From positions 44,981,241-45,045,240 of the forward strand of contig JAAONU010000016.1 in the NCBI GenBank assembly GCA_012932295.1: a DNA stretch of 64,000 nucleotides. The letters run 5' to 3'. A program made the position numbers and the translations under genes. This DNA comes from Cyclina sinensis. Lineage: Eukaryota > Mollusca > Bivalvia > Venerida > Veneridae. A model generated the notes under the pieces. The model ran no database searches. It had not been told where the DNA came from and worked only from the letters and a program-made list of their open reading frames with translations. This document shows positions 1-12,488 of the stretch, piece by piece. The number at the start of each line of letters is the position of its first letter. The stretch's first letter is position 1.

Positions 1-89
1 AACAAATGTAAATTTACGAAAAAAAAGTAGAATGTAACAGATCTGCGTTATCATCCTTCAGACACATTTACTGCAAACTATAATTACTA

Positions 90-717
90 TTATTGTCTAT
101 CTGCTTTCATCTGCATTATAGAACGTGCGAAATCTGACTTGTTTGTTATCTCACGTTTATAAAATCTCCTAAAGTTACAATCTGTTTCTTAACACAGTTT
201 CCACAGGTATTTTCGAGGACGCCACACTGGTAAATGCAATGTATGTGATATGAGGCTTGAATATGGTCATGTCAATACCTGCCCCCGTTAGCAGTGCTTT
301 AATCTATTTCCCAATGTTCCTTTAGAAATACCTCTGTATGGGTTTTTGGTAACTAATGAACAGCTGACTTTCAGTACGCGGATTGCTTTGGTTCTGTCTA
401 AATATTGTGATAATGTTTTCACAAAGATTTTCATTATCTGGGTATTGCTGAATAAACAATTCTGAAAGATATTTGTTTAGAGTACTGGTTTTCAGTAAAT
501 CACCAAATCGAGTTTTTATGGAGTCATGATTAATATCGATGTTATGAACATTAATGTTATGCAGAGTTTGCAAACGCTTCCCTGTCGTCAATACTAACAA
601 CATTAACGCTGTAAAACTAAGATGTTTAAGACTAGCTGTGCTTTCACCTGTAGATTTACTTAAATTATTCGAAATATGTTTTAATACTACACCCCATGTG
701 CAATTATAGCATCGCAA
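90..717 (-). pseudogene. DIRS tyrosine recombinase, broken
   Basis: The open part (717-322) has the recombinase catalytic-domain start: a helix with SLKHLSFTALMLLVLTTGKR, then DINHDSIKTRFGDLLKTS and LFISYQKPIQ. It stops at 322, but the family pattern continues in another frame from about 311 to 90. The HxxR box, usually HSTRAASTS in this group, reads HITYIAFTS, so the catalytic arginine is gone. FYKREIT near 140 probably carries the nucleophilic tyrosine. The enzyme would integrate circular cDNA in an intact element. The stop, the frame change and the missing Arg make this copy inactive. Confidence 0.75.
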
Positions 718-1124
718 AGCAGATTTCTTGTTAAAACAACTTTAAAAACTGTTTCAGCATTATGTGATTACCAATATATACATTACTTACAATATAAACA
801 ATACTCGTTATAGCTGATTTTGCTGTATAATTTCCACTGTATCCTAACCCTTTCTGATATAATTCTGTTATAACAATGACAGAGATTATAATGGGATAAA
901 ATGGATCAATTTTCTTTGAACAAAAAAGTACATCCATTTTGATGAGCAGCAAATGCACTGCGTTTTAATCCCAAGTCTCCAGGAGAGAATGAGTTCGATA
1001 CCTTGTTTTGATAGGTTCTGACTATCGAATTCCTGCCTGAGACCTTGAAAAGTCAATTATCCAAATCAGTGACGGGTTCGATTAGGATGTAGTAAGCTCC
1101 ATAATTTGTTTGAATACTGTCGGG

Positions 1125-2410
1125 TTAATTGTTATCCCATGTCATCTGACAATTTTTGCGGCTATGTGCATCGTCCCTGACATTTAATTTACCTGGTATG
1201 TGAAAAACAGTAATCCATATATTATCCCGCTTAGCGTACCACAGCCAAAGTTCTTTAACCAGATTGTTCTGTTTTGTAACTCTAACCTCCATCTTGGTTA
1301 TGTATTTTATAGTAGTTGTTTTGTCCAGCAAAAGTTGCACTTGTATATTATAGCAATTATCACAAAAATGTTAAATAAATAAAAAGGCTGCTTTAAGTTC
1401 TAGAATCAGAATATGCTCTTTTTTATCCTCCTAACTCCACAGACTGCTATAATTTGCATTACTGGATACATTGTGCGCCTCATAACTGGTTAAGCTACTA
1501 TCAGATTCAATAATTATATTTGGTTTAGTTTGGTGAAGGTGGAATCTAAATTTCTTATCCACCATTTTATACACTCTTTGTTTTCTTCTGTTATATACAT
1601 GACTTTATAAAAATCTCCTTTATTCCTCTTGAGTTATAAATCTGTCTGAATCTCAAGGGATTTAAAGTAAAGAGGTGTATAATGAACACCGGGCTTACTG
1701 GCCTCAATTTTTCCTATTAGTATAGCAAAATCTCTAATTGTCAGGGATTTCTTCCTAACGGTTTTCTTACATTCCGTAATAATACTTTCACGTTTCTCAA
1801 CTGTTAATTTGACTGTCATATCTACCGAGTTCAACATAAATCCGACAAAATCAATGTTCTGGTTTGAGTTAAAAATTGATTTATCAGGATGAGCCGTTAA
1901 TCCTAAGACATATTCTAATGAGGTTGTTCTTTCAACGTTGTTTCCACATTTCAATAAAGAATCACCCGATAACAGCGCATATTGTATATATGCACAATTT
2001 GTGGGTCCTTTTTATTTTTATGTGGAAAAAACAGGCTTCATCACTTTTGTAAAAACTCGAGGGGAGCTAGATAACCCGTTTGGAAATGCCGTAAATTCAT
2101 AGACCTGCCGTTTCCATGTAAATATTAAATATTTTCTGTCCTTTTCATTAATATGGATACTGAGGTATGCATCTTAAAAGTCTGTTTTTGCAAAGTGAGA
2201 GTTCCGTCTTACTAAATGCAGTTCTGATTTACGAGTTTCCATTTTGAAATGTTTTTCACAGTTGTGATAATTAAGTTTATTAAAACTTAAAATCAAACGA
2301 TAAGACCCATCAGATTTAAACCGAACAAAAATGTTAGACAAAACCTGATCCCTGCCATCTCGTACCCGGTTTATTACTTCCTTAGACTGTAACTTTTCCA
2401 GTAAAGCGTC
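1125..2410 (-). pseudogene. DIRS reverse transcriptase-RNase H, broken
   Basis: Minus-strand RT landmarks in order are a first block with SNIFVRFKSDGSYRLIL (about 2330), DAYLSIHINEKDRKYL with a stop just before it (about 2150), and FPNGLSSSPRVFTKVMK (about 2060). Next comes the active-site region, which reads YIQY where the family has YIDD, so both catalytic aspartates are lost. The thumb-like segment (1954-1634) includes LTAHPDKSI and GVHYTPLYFKSLE. RNase H follows with ESDSSLTSYEAHNVSSN, LELKAAF and LLLDKTTTIKYI, keeping a D-E-D pattern, then HIPGKLNVRDDAHSRK (about 1170). Several stops separate these blocks. Non-functional. Confidence 0.85.
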
Positions 2411-2623
2411 TATTTATATTCTGAGTAAATGATATCTAAGATATATTTGTCACTAGAGAATTGCTTCCATTGCACGTCTTAAGCTTCCTACCTTAGAAAT
2501 TCTCAGGCGTGTTACGAAACTGCTTTAATTTACTTACATTTAATGTTTGTGAAGTTTTTGTCTGGCCCTGATCCACTCTCCGGTTGCCAGCGCGCTGTTA
2601 AAGGTGTGCAGCCGGCTGCTGGT

Positions 2624-4682
2624 TCAGGGCCGTTCCCCCCCCCCCCCTCCAAAACAAAAAAAATCCCAATCACGTGCCATTGTTTTGGAGTGTTGAGGCT
2701 TTGGTCCCCACCTGGATGCTATCATAAACTGTCTAGATTTGTCAGTAGTCGTGACAGTTAAACTTTTTCCAAGTTTCTGCTTTCGCCAATCATCTCCAAA
2801 TAAATGTGCACGTGACGAAAATTTTTCATACTCACTGCATAGACTATAGTACCTGTACAATATTGCCAGCAACAATAACCGACGCCGATGAGATGATAAA
2901 TCGCGATGAGCATAGGCGAATAAATTGAACGCATACAGGAAGACATCAAACAGCTCTTCTGCTTCCTCTGACTCAATTGTTAGTGTTTTGTTTATAATCT
3001 TAACCAAGGGAATCATTCCTTTTGTCATATAGTTTTGCACTCTTTAGAAAGATCTAGCCCCTTTTTATATTTTAAGGTCTTTGCTTGTTTGTTTGCTTAG
3101 CAAAGCAGTCAATTCACAGCTGTCACTTGTAGAGATGTGCAGTTTTTAGGTCGGTTGTATTTCTTAAGAAGGTCTTGGACCTGGGGAGGAATGTGATCTG
3201 CTGGTTCCAATAACCCCTTGTTTACTGCGAAGCCAACCACATCATGCTCATTTGGACCAAACTCTTCTTGTTTGCTACACAGGGCCTCAATATTTTTCAA
3301 TTTTTGCAATTTAGTGTCAGAAATATTAACTGATGAGGTCTCGTGTTTCTTTTTCTTCATTGGTGGTTCTTCGTCCGAATGGGGTTCGCCGGCGTCTGAC
3401 GAGACAGGCTCATATGGCTCCTTTGTTCACACAATTGTCCTCAAAAGATGCAGTTCTTTTGATTTTATAACACTCTTAACCGCTGTGGTTAATTTATCTA
3501 TCGTAGTTTGTTGTTATGTCCCCGAAGGGAGGCGTATAGATTTTGAACTGTCCGTCCGTCAGTCCGTCCGAAAACTTCAACATAGGCAATAACTTTCTTA
3601 TTAGTAAGTGGATTTACTTCATACTTGGACACAACACCCCTTTGGACAAGACCTTTCCACTGACCTATATTTATTTGACCTTGACCCCTGAATGACCTTA
3701 ACCTTGAAGATCCAATTGTCCAAAAACTTTAACATTACCCATAACTTCTTTATTAGTAAGTGGATTTACTTCATACTTGGATACAACACCACTTTGGACA
3801 AGGCCTTCCCACTGACTTATATTTATTTGACCTTTACCCCTGAATGACCTTTACCTTGAAGATTTAATTGTTCAAAAACTTCAACATTGCCCATAACTTC
3901 CTTATAAGTAAGTGGATTTATTTCATACTTGGACACAACACCCCTTTGGACAAGACGTTTCCACAGACCTTTAATTATTTGTCCTTTACCACTGAACATC
4001 CAATTGTCCAAAAACTAATATTTGGCCATAACTTCCAAATAAGTAAGTGAATACAATTCATACTTACACACAACCCCCTTTGAATAAGACCTTCCCACTG
4101 ACCTTTATTTATTTGACCTTGACCCCTGAATGACTGGTTCTCAGCTCAAAGGTCAAAGCACCTTTCGGGGGCATTGTCATCTAACAGTGACAGTTCTTGT
4201 TGTTTATACAGCTCCCTTGTTCCCTTGAACTGTTCAACTAACATCGTCAAAATGTGTTTGTTCTTGGGAGCGCCATATTCATTCCCGTGTCCCACGGTAA
4301 TCTCGCCGTGTTGCATCCTGGGAAAGCGTTATCATGGAAATAAACTGTTCTTGTCTGAGCGCGGATACACATACCATCCGTGCTAAAAATAGCACCTGCA
4401 CCAGCGTGAAACTGATGAGTGCTGGTCACACTACATGCTGCAGAGCTACACATTGTTCATTAGCATGCCTGGGTCAACAACGCTGGCCTTGGAGCCTGGT
4501 AATATGCCAGCAAGCACCCCGAAAATTTAATGTCGTCATTTGTTTTCCACCGTTTCTGTATGTGGTAGTCAGACTCCAGGCGCCGATGAAGGCTTCAATA
4601 TCTGAAGAGTCTCTGTTTCCCTAGGGTTCAGATTAATAATCTGATTCTGTGAAATAGGAGTCATGTCAGCCCTCTCCGCCAT
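2624..4682 (-). pseudogene. DIRS gag-like ORF, split by an insertion
   Basis: The candidate start is the ATG at 4682 (MAERADMTPISQNQ). Coding-like sequence runs down to about 4202, is interrupted by the 3517-4201 element, and resumes at about 3500 with one in-frame stop (after LHLLRTIV). It then runs through the segment starting MKKKKHETSS (3360-3109) and the segment 3040-2624. Family-like landmarks are YNRPKNCTSLQVTAVN before the break at 3109 and the HLFGDDW motif in the last segment, preceded by a conserved AHRDLSSHRR stretch. A run of C on the plus strand near 2637-2647 adds a glycine tract. The product would be the structural protein of the element. Similarity to DIRS gag is from memory of the family. 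Confidence 0.7.
3517..4201 (+). mobile_element. Helentron-like non-autonomous element nested in DIRS gag
   Basis: It starts TGTCCCCGAAGGG after a T and has an inverted match CCTTTCGGGGGCA at 4161-4173. A small hairpin follows (TGTCA ... TGACA, about 4175-4192), then GTTCTTGTT. The interior is about four imperfect tandem units of roughly 150 bp, beginning near 3595, 3748, 3897 and 4032. These share the core AGTAAGTGGATTTACTTCAT and contain TTGACC half-sites. The gag reading frame resumes on the far side, so this is a later insertion. A reverse-oriented relative lies at 21335-21745. Confidence 0.7.
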
Positions 4683-4701
4683 GTTGGACACAGTTTCATA
4701 T

Positions 4702-5580
4702 AAACAAAGACACAATTTAAAATCCGTCAAAAGATGACACAAGTTTATAACATCTGAGTTTATTTTTTTTCGCAAAAACCGTTTTCCGACTATCCATTTT
4801 ATACATTAGTAATAAATTCCAAATTCTATATCTGTTCTAACACTTTAAAACTTTCGGATTTAAACAAAGTTCCGGTCACTTCGAAGGCATCATTCTCTAA
4901 GGGTTTTAGATCACGTGATCGCGTCTGCTCAGTCATGGTGATTCTGATTGGTAAATAGGGATAACAAAATGAGTTTTTATTTTGCATCCAGTGCATGAAT
5001 TAGTTGCTAGTTGCCTATCAAATCTGCAAAATCTAAACCCTTAATTGGCAATTTGGAAGCTAACATTACGCACATTATATTTATCTACATTCAGTTTGAT
5101 ATATCCCTCAGATACATTTGCACATGTCTTATTTCAATATTAACCATATAAAACATAGAAGCACATAACCATGCATGATAAAAGCAGCATGGATTTGTAA
5201 TTTACAGCAAGTGTAATAGTAACAATAATATAGTATTGTAGTATTTAAATGTTTATTTCTTCCTGAATTGGTACAGTATTTATTTATTGTTGATAAATGC
5301 ATGTAACTTTTAGCTGTATTGGATGCGATCAGAGTCTTTTAGGCTTATAATGTTTCACTAAACCTCAGCTCCCTCTCTCAGTTCTAAAATGTTGATAAAT
5401 ATAAATTTAATTGTCTTAACATCTACCTGTTAATTTAACTTGTAGATGTGAAATTTTGACATATTTTTTACGTCAAATTATTGCATAAGAATACACAGGT
5501 AACTTCTTTCGTTTTTTACAAAGTACTTGTTCTGTTTCTTCGAAGCAAACTAAATATTGGAGTACAAGTAGAATTTTTTC
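4702..5580. other. Intergenic, no gene seen
   Basis: AT-rich sequence upstream of the DIRS gag. It contains a palindromic E-box (ATCACGTGAT, about 4910), which could belong to the element's own promoter. No ORF, tandem repeat or tRNA-like sequence was recognised. Confidence 0.4.
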
Positions 5581-5992
5581 TGACACATATTTACTTTTTA
5601 GCTCATACCATCATAGTTTAAAAAAAAATGCCTATCACACGTTTAAACGTCGTCAAAGGTTCGTATGTGTTTGATGAAGAATGTACAGTTTCAAGGAGAA
5701 GCTTCTTTTTTCTTGAAAAGTTTCTCTAAGTTGTAAAATCATGGAACTCTGCCCGTGCTATAAATGTCAGTGACGATGGTTGTTTGAGGGTTCCTTAATC
5801 CTGACAAGAAGTTATTTTGACAAAGAACAATATCATTTGTGTCACGTGATTGTCTTATACCGATACCCGATTTCAATCAAACCACTCTAAGTGCTAATAT
5901 AATCGCGTACCTTAATTAAACAAAATGCCACTTTGATTACTCTTTACCAATTTAAAGCGTTCGAAAATAGACGCAAACATTGAGGAATGAAT

Positions 5993-8403
5993 GGCGAAAT
6001 GTATTTCGGAAGCTGCACAGATTCCTTTTGAGGTAAGTTTACTTTTAAATGAGTATAAAGTTATTGGACTGAAGTGGAGAATTGTAACTTGATATGAGGA
6101 TTGCTGTTAACAATTAATTCACAAAAATTTCCTGTTTACAAGTTTAGCAGCGTACAACGTCAGCATTTTTAAGGGTGAGCTGTTTTGATACTATTCAATC
6201 CGTGCGTCGACTATCAGTTGAACCGGGTCTTTAAAATGTCTAGACTCATCTGTTTAGAACTACTGCTCAATTAACTGTCTTTCTGTTGAATAGGAGATAC
6301 AATGTGTTGGATGGTGTATCCAATGCATCACGTTGTTAACGTGTAATGTTTTATGCATTTCATATTTTCAGAAAAGCTAATGTATTATTATATAGTCCTT
6401 ATGTTCAGTCCTTAGTGCTTTCAAAAAGAATTTAAACTTATTTAGGAATGCATCGCTTACGCTGATGTAAATATTTTATTTTGATATGCTATGCGCTTTT
6501 AACTGAAAATGTCAACGCGTCCAAGTACATATTGTAAGTGTTTATGTTTATTTGCCTTTATATTAAAACATGAAATTCGAGACTAGTTGTTCTTTCAGCT
6601 ATTTGTGTTTATTTCACGTGTGTAAGGAAAGCTTCCAGACTGTGTCCATATGATTCTAAAACTGATAAAAATTTAACAGACTTATTGAAAATGTATAAAA
6701 AGCTTTTGTCTGAATGGTAAAATATGTTTGACTAACTTACGTTCCCGAATTTGAAGCTTATCTTTTTTTACATCTCGACTCAGTGTTTCGCGTACTGCAA
6801 TCGGAACAACTCGATATTGATGGCTTCGCGACATTTGAACGTTAGGATTGCCCGAGATTTTCCAATTGGAGTGTAGTTTTAGGCGGCAAATAGTTCAAGG
6901 CTTATATATTTTTTTTCCAAATGACTTGATCATACAGATAGTCAGTGACAGGACGGCGTTCTTTTCCCAAGAGTATTTATACTCGTTATTACTTATTTAT
7001 ATTTATTTCTTGACTGTTTCTGTATAATTGACAGTGGGCTTTGTCCCTACTCTTATGAAGTTCAGTTTCTTGTCACATGTCAATAATCTGGAACTTAAAT
7101 ACTAAAATTTTAGAACTGTGTCGTGAGTGTCAGACTATAATACAATAAACTGCAGTTTACAGGGGGATTTTTTGATGGATTACATTATTTCGATAATAAA
7201 TCGCAAACTATTCTATATGCAGAAACATAATTATGCACTTAGACTATTTTTACTCAATCTATTTTTACCTAAAAAAAGTAAATCCTTTTTACGCAACAGG
7301 AAATGTCATGCACATATGGTTTACAACGAAGAATCAGTATCATTATGTACTACAGTACTCTCTTGCATACAAGTTGATCCATCTAAAAGTTAAAAAAAGT
7401 ATAAACAATTATTAAGTAAAAAGTTGGTTACTTTTATGAAACCATTATTTTTGCTTAGTCTAGACTTCAGAAACGCTCATGCACATTATTTTAACATTTT
7501 ATGTAAATTTATTTATTCATTCATTTATTCTTGAATTTATCTGTGTTGATTATCTTGAAAACATCACAATAAAACATTATTGTCTTTTTAGGGTCGAAAA
7601 CGAAGAATACGAAGACGACTGACCATTTAAATGTTACGTTATTTTTACGTCAATTTACGTCACATTTCTCTCGATAACTTCATTTTATAACTACGTTGAT
7701 TTTTATTTGTCACTGTTCTTTCTCAATAGATTGTCATACTGAAAGTTGTTCGGTTTTTCATTTTACATAATGTCTTTGTTTTAACGCACTGCGAGTTGCC
7801 GGCATTCTGTGCAGGTTCCAAAGAACCTTCTGTTATATGCCAGCCACACTCAAAGAGGATATTTGACGCCGGGCAAAATGTTGACAAATACTTCACAAAT
7901 TTGCATCCTGGAAATAGGTAATATCATTTTTTGGTTTGAACAGAAATTGCCTATAATCTAAGTGTATAAAGTTTCCTTACGTATTCATTCAAACGTCTGC
8001 CTGAACAAAGTGAATAAACATGAAACTGTGAGGTAAAGAAATTAAAAGAAAGTTACCGAACGTTTAACCTCTTGCAGCCCGTGAAGATCAGTTGGTAGAT
8101 GCCCACGCTCGGTATTTGATTATTTTTACAATGCTACAGAAATTTCCAAGGGTTTTTAAGAATTAAAGCATTTTCTTAAAAAGGAACAGGGCTTATTTTC
8201 TACTTATAAGTTATTTATTATATCTCTTTTTTATTACATTTTGTGCTCGTTATCACTTAACAGGAATCACATGCATTGAGACTCCACTGGCACACGTTAT
8301 TGTGCATGCAGATTTTAAGGCTCTTCATTTTTTTCATGTATATTGTAGGCTTGTTCTGGAGCTGAAAGCTAATGCTGAAGAGATGGTTCAAATAGGAAAG
8401 TAA
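5993..8403 (+). other. Candidate small spliced gene (three putative exons), unrecognised
   Basis: Three islands can be spliced with consensus borders. They are an ATG exon at 5991-6032 ending CCTTTTGAG before GTAAGT, a second at about 7815-7917 between TGTGCAG and GTAATA, and a third at about 8264-8403 after TTAACAG, ending in TAA. Phases agree (0, then 1). The predicted ends are MAKCISEAAQIPFE and ELKANAEEMVQIGK. The islands have counterparts in copy 2 (18150-18195, 20210-20300, 21030-21145) with conservative residue changes, for example DFKALH against DFKSLH before a shared HVYCRLV. In copy 2 the ATG is lost and exon 2 is disrupted. Flanking non-coding DNA is also similar, so the coding case is weak. 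I recognise no domain. Confidence 0.25.
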
Positions 8404-8491
8404 AAAAAAATCTATTGCATGAGGACACGTGTTAAACCAGACTGGTCCAGATTTATGTATGTGCTCTGACTTGTCTCTCTGGCGTAGCGCT

Positions 8492-9696
8492 CAGTATTCG
8501 ACTATCGAGCGTAACGTCATTTTAGCACTCAAGACGTCGTATTGGGGCAACGAAAACGTGGAAACTAAATAAACATTGTGCATCATTTTTTATATCGTTT
8601 ACAAGTAAATATACTTGCATGAAACATTTATATAAAACAAAACATTATGCAATTTAACCGTGAATTATTATTTCGATTTCAATTTACGCCTGAGACATCG
8701 AGATTAGCGTAGCATGGAAATAATGACGATTGGCGGAACTGAAAATAAAAAAAAACAACATCCGAAATGAAATAGCACAAATTGTAACAAACAATCATTT
8801 CACTTAAATTATATGCACTTAATTATAACAATTTCTTTTTAGATTATATTGCAAAAATGAAATTTAAATAAATAATATTTACAACACTCGGATCTTTAGA
8901 CGTTTTCCGACGTCGCACAAAATGGTTCAATTCACATTATTGCTAGACATGAATTTGTATTCGTACCGTTTTAGTTATAACTCTATATACCAAAAACTAT
9001 ATATGTAAAGATAAAGCGAAAAATTACAAGCTCAATACTGGTTTGTTTCTCATGCAAATAAACGACCTTTTTCAAACTTCCACTGGAACAAACGTCAATT
9101 TTAGAAATAGCGCAAATTTTACGGATTTTCACAATTTTGCTAGACACAGATATTCTAAAACTGTAATTTCAATAATGCGATCATTTAATTTATTTTTATA
9201 TGGAAATGTAGCCGAGGCAATTTACAATTTTTTCATATGTAATTCAAAACTTTCCCATTTCCCTTGTAAATGTAAATATCGTTGAAAATGTGAGCTCTGT
9301 TAAATTGCACGAAAATGGGACAAATTATTCCGACTTACCAAAAAGTCTGAATCGCGAATTCCACCATTTTGTTTCACATTCCGTTGATGACGTCATGAAC
9401 GGGTGTAACGTGAACGTCAAATGCTAAAATTTGGCGGGTTTTGCTCAATTTTTAAAGAAACTGCAGCAGTTTCTCGAATAAAACTGTAAGTCGCGTGTTA
9501 CGCTGGGACACGCTAAAACCAACGTTAGCGCACTAAATACATGTTTTCGAATAGCACTTGGAGATATTTTTATATCAAGAAATACTGCCGTAATCGGCAA
9601 AAAATTCTCTTTCATTTCATATATAACATATTGAAAAGGGAACATTCCGCGGCGAAAGGTAAAAAACGCGCGAAAAACGCCACTAGTCGAACACTG
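8492..9696. mobile_element. hAT-like non-autonomous TIR element, CpG-bearing
   Basis: The left end reads CAGTATTCGACTA and the right end, reverse-complemented, reads CAGTGTTCGACTA (12 of 13 match). CAGTG-type ends are usual in hAT elements; no clear 8-bp target duplication was seen. The interior has no transposase ORF. It is richer in CpG than its surroundings, with a CRE palindrome TGACGTCA (about 9387), an E2F-like TTTGGCGGG (about 9431) and several ACGTCA half-sites. Confidence 0.5.
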
Positions 9697-9859
9697 TGCG
9701 CAACGTCAGTGTAAAAGAACGTATGAGTCAAATAAATCACAACTTAATTAATTTTTTTCTTGTACAATATAGGGATATTTCTTTTTGTTTAGTTTAATCT
9801 AGGTCTGTATCATTCTTGAGAAATAGATGTGTGTATTTTTCGATATTTTTTAATGTATT

Positions 9860-10770
9860 TATTAATTTATTGTTTATTGTTGTTTGTTTGTTTGTTTGTT
9901 TGATTTTGTTGTTGTCTTTGCTTGTTCGTTTATCTGTTTGTTTCCTCTATGTGCATCTTATGCAATGTTTTATTGTTTATTAGTGTACAACATGAGAAGT
10001 TTTATTTTAGGTAATAACCCTACATATGACAAGAAAATACTTGATCAATATTGACAATATACTGAAGAAAAAAGTTCTGATACATTTTCCTTGAGTATTT
10101 TTTCCATCAGCACGGAATGGTATTCAAAGAATCTGTATATCAAAACGGAAGGCGTTTCCTATTTGGGGTTTTGTCTCTGTCGTTTTAGATATTTATTATA
10201 GGTAAAATTATTTTACTGCAATTGATACATTAACCTCTTTTTCTTCTTTTTGTAAAACATTTAATTGTGTTGCTCTCCAAGATCAGTGACCTAGCAAAAT
10301 GTATAGTTTAAAGTATGTTGTTTTGTATTGTATACAAACTGAGAATTGTACCAAGTAAAATTTGAAAACAAATATTTTGATATCGTAGGTGCCAATGTTG
10401 CCAATGTCAAGCAATCTGGATGGCAATTTATTTTTCAGAAAAAAAAAACATAGATGATCTACATCATTCTGAAAATGCTCCGAGACTTTTTCTGATGTGA
10501 CATTTTAACAAAGTTAAGGTCTGGCTGCGGTTTGGAATCAAATATGTTATAAGTACTTATATAAAATATATATTCATACATTTACCTTAATACATGGCAT
10601 CTATTTATCCAACGTTCCACTCATATATATGTCAAAGTATATCACAAAACTTCTTTCATAACTACCATACAATAATTAGAGTTATTTTGCATTTCATTTA
10701 TAAGTGCAGGCATCTATCTATATGCACATTCACTTCAAAACTTATTCTACATTTATTTAGATATGAATAA
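9860..10770. other. AT-rich intergenic, no gene seen
   Basis: Contains a short TTGT/TTGTTT microsatellite (about 9878-9905). Parts align weakly with copy 3 (around 35580-35760). No coding sequence supported. Confidence 0.4.
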
Positions 10771-10777
10771 TGGACCA

Positions 10778-12488
10778 TTAAAGGTCATGTGACACGAATT
10801 TTTGACCTCGAAATTTTCATATGAGCGAAAAATATATATCTAGCTATGACTGTTTTACAAAATTCCGCAGGTAATTTTCATCTTAAAGATGTTTTATAGC
10901 AAATTAAAATCCATATTTTACGCACTTGGTCGCACGCACCTGTCACGAGCGAAACCGGAAGTAACGCACATTTATCCCTTGCCACTTTACACAGCTGCCT
11001 GGATTGTTAACAAAAACTTTAAAATTATGATGGAAAGTGAAAATGTAGACTGAATATAGTAAAAAAACAAAAATGAACAAGTTAAGCTGACATCATGAAT
11101 GTACATTGAAGATTGTTTAAATAAATAATTTGAAATTTTGACGGAATTACGAAGCCAGTGAGCAATTTTATATAGAGGCTAGTTTAATCAGGGTTATAGA
11201 ATTAAAAGATACATCTGTGAAAATATCTAGACTAAGAGATATTTTTCAAGTAACTGATCCAAAAAGATTTTGAACATGCTTATTTTTATCCGATGCAGTT
11301 TGTTGGAAGACTTGATTAACTAACTCCAATCGAGAGATTTTTTTCCATAGAAACACTCTCCTTACAGTGATGTGTTCATAACAAAAACACATTGTTTTTG
11401 TTTTTTTAATAATTTGTTCACATTTAGAAGTCGAATAATTTTTATTTTCATCATAAATAGATCTATTACATTTAATTATCTTATAAAAATATGTATGTGC
11501 ATGGGAGCTTTTTAACTAAAACTCATTCAGACATGTTTATTGGAACAAGCTTTTACATAATGTTTTGACAAGTGTTACTGATCAAAAGTAATATAATCAA
11601 TATGTAAGATCACTTGCCATAAAATTTTGCTATTTGTCTCAACTTTATCATTGATTGGGTCATAAAAAAAGTTAATTGCCTTGTTTTGACAGCTATGCAG
11701 AATATACAAGGGTCCTATTTGGGCAGGTTAATTTGTATAAATCCCACAGTAAAAGGCGTGATTTAGGGAACTTTGACATTTCATTGGATATTAATTTATA
11801 AGCAGACACAAATTTCTACTTGATGGACATGCCATTATATTTTTCAAACAATATGCCGACGTGAAAATACACTGTAGTGTGAATTTCCATACCAGTGAAA
11901 CAAATGTTAACACATTAGATCACCTAAATTCACTTCAATTTTAGTACACTTAAAAGAATTTGTTTATGACGTAAACATCAAGTGAGGAAGAGTTACGCAG
12001 TATGTAAAAACATGGAGGAGATTGTTTTATATAGAACCACAACATAGAAGAAATTAGAATATTTATTAATATTTATTAAGGTAAAATTACAACCCGTTCT
12101 CCTGGCACAAAGTTTGAATTTACTTATAAAAATCGAGAAGTAATCACATTATTTTATTTTATTTACAATTTATAGCAATTTATAAGTATGTCTTATCGTG
12201 TTTCTTGCACTTGTGGTTAAGTGTTATTTTTTTTCATTTAAAAACGGTTGTGTTATGAGCAGTGTAATTCTGCACTACTGCCTGGTACAGTAGGGATAAA
12301 TCTACGTCACAACCAAACATTGCAGCGGAAACTTCCGATGTCGAAACGGAAACAGCCGATCATCCAAAACACGTTTTTCCTTATCAAAAGCAATATTTTC
12401 ATAATTTCGCAGTTAAACCATTTTAATCAGTACATTATGATTATTTTGAATAGACAAAGTTGCTATAGTCGTGTCACATGACCTTTAA
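10778..12488. mobile_element. TTAA-flanked TIR element (piggyBac-like MITE)
   Basis: A 16-bp perfect terminal inverted repeat (AGGTCATGTGACACGA at 10782-10797, complement at 12469-12484) is bordered on each side by TTAA (10778-10781 and 12485-12488). TTAA is the piggyBac target. About 1.7 kb long, with no transposase ORF, so non-autonomous. The matching place in copy 3 (about 35755-35880) lacks it, so the insertion came after the duplication. The ends lack the CCC start typical of piggyBac, so the superfamily is inferred from the target site only. Confidence 0.75.

Larger units (their letters stand above)
90..4682 (-). mobile_element. DIRS-type tyrosine-recombinase retrotransposon, decayed
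   Basis: Reading the minus strand from 4682 to 90 gives gag, then reverse transcriptase, RNase H and a tyrosine recombinase. This is the RT-RH-YR order seen in Ngaro/DIRS-like elements. No adenine methylase domain was seen between RNase H and the recombinase. All domains are recognisable, but stops and frameshifts break every one, so the copy is dead. A separate Helentron-like element (3517-4201) is inserted in gag. No clear terminal repeats were found, so the limits given are coding limits only. Assignment to the DIRS order is confident; the clade is not. Confidence 0.85.

Noticed and set aside
9043..9645. Small ORFs inside the 8492-9696 element
   Set aside because: Short, on opposite strands and without transposase motifs.
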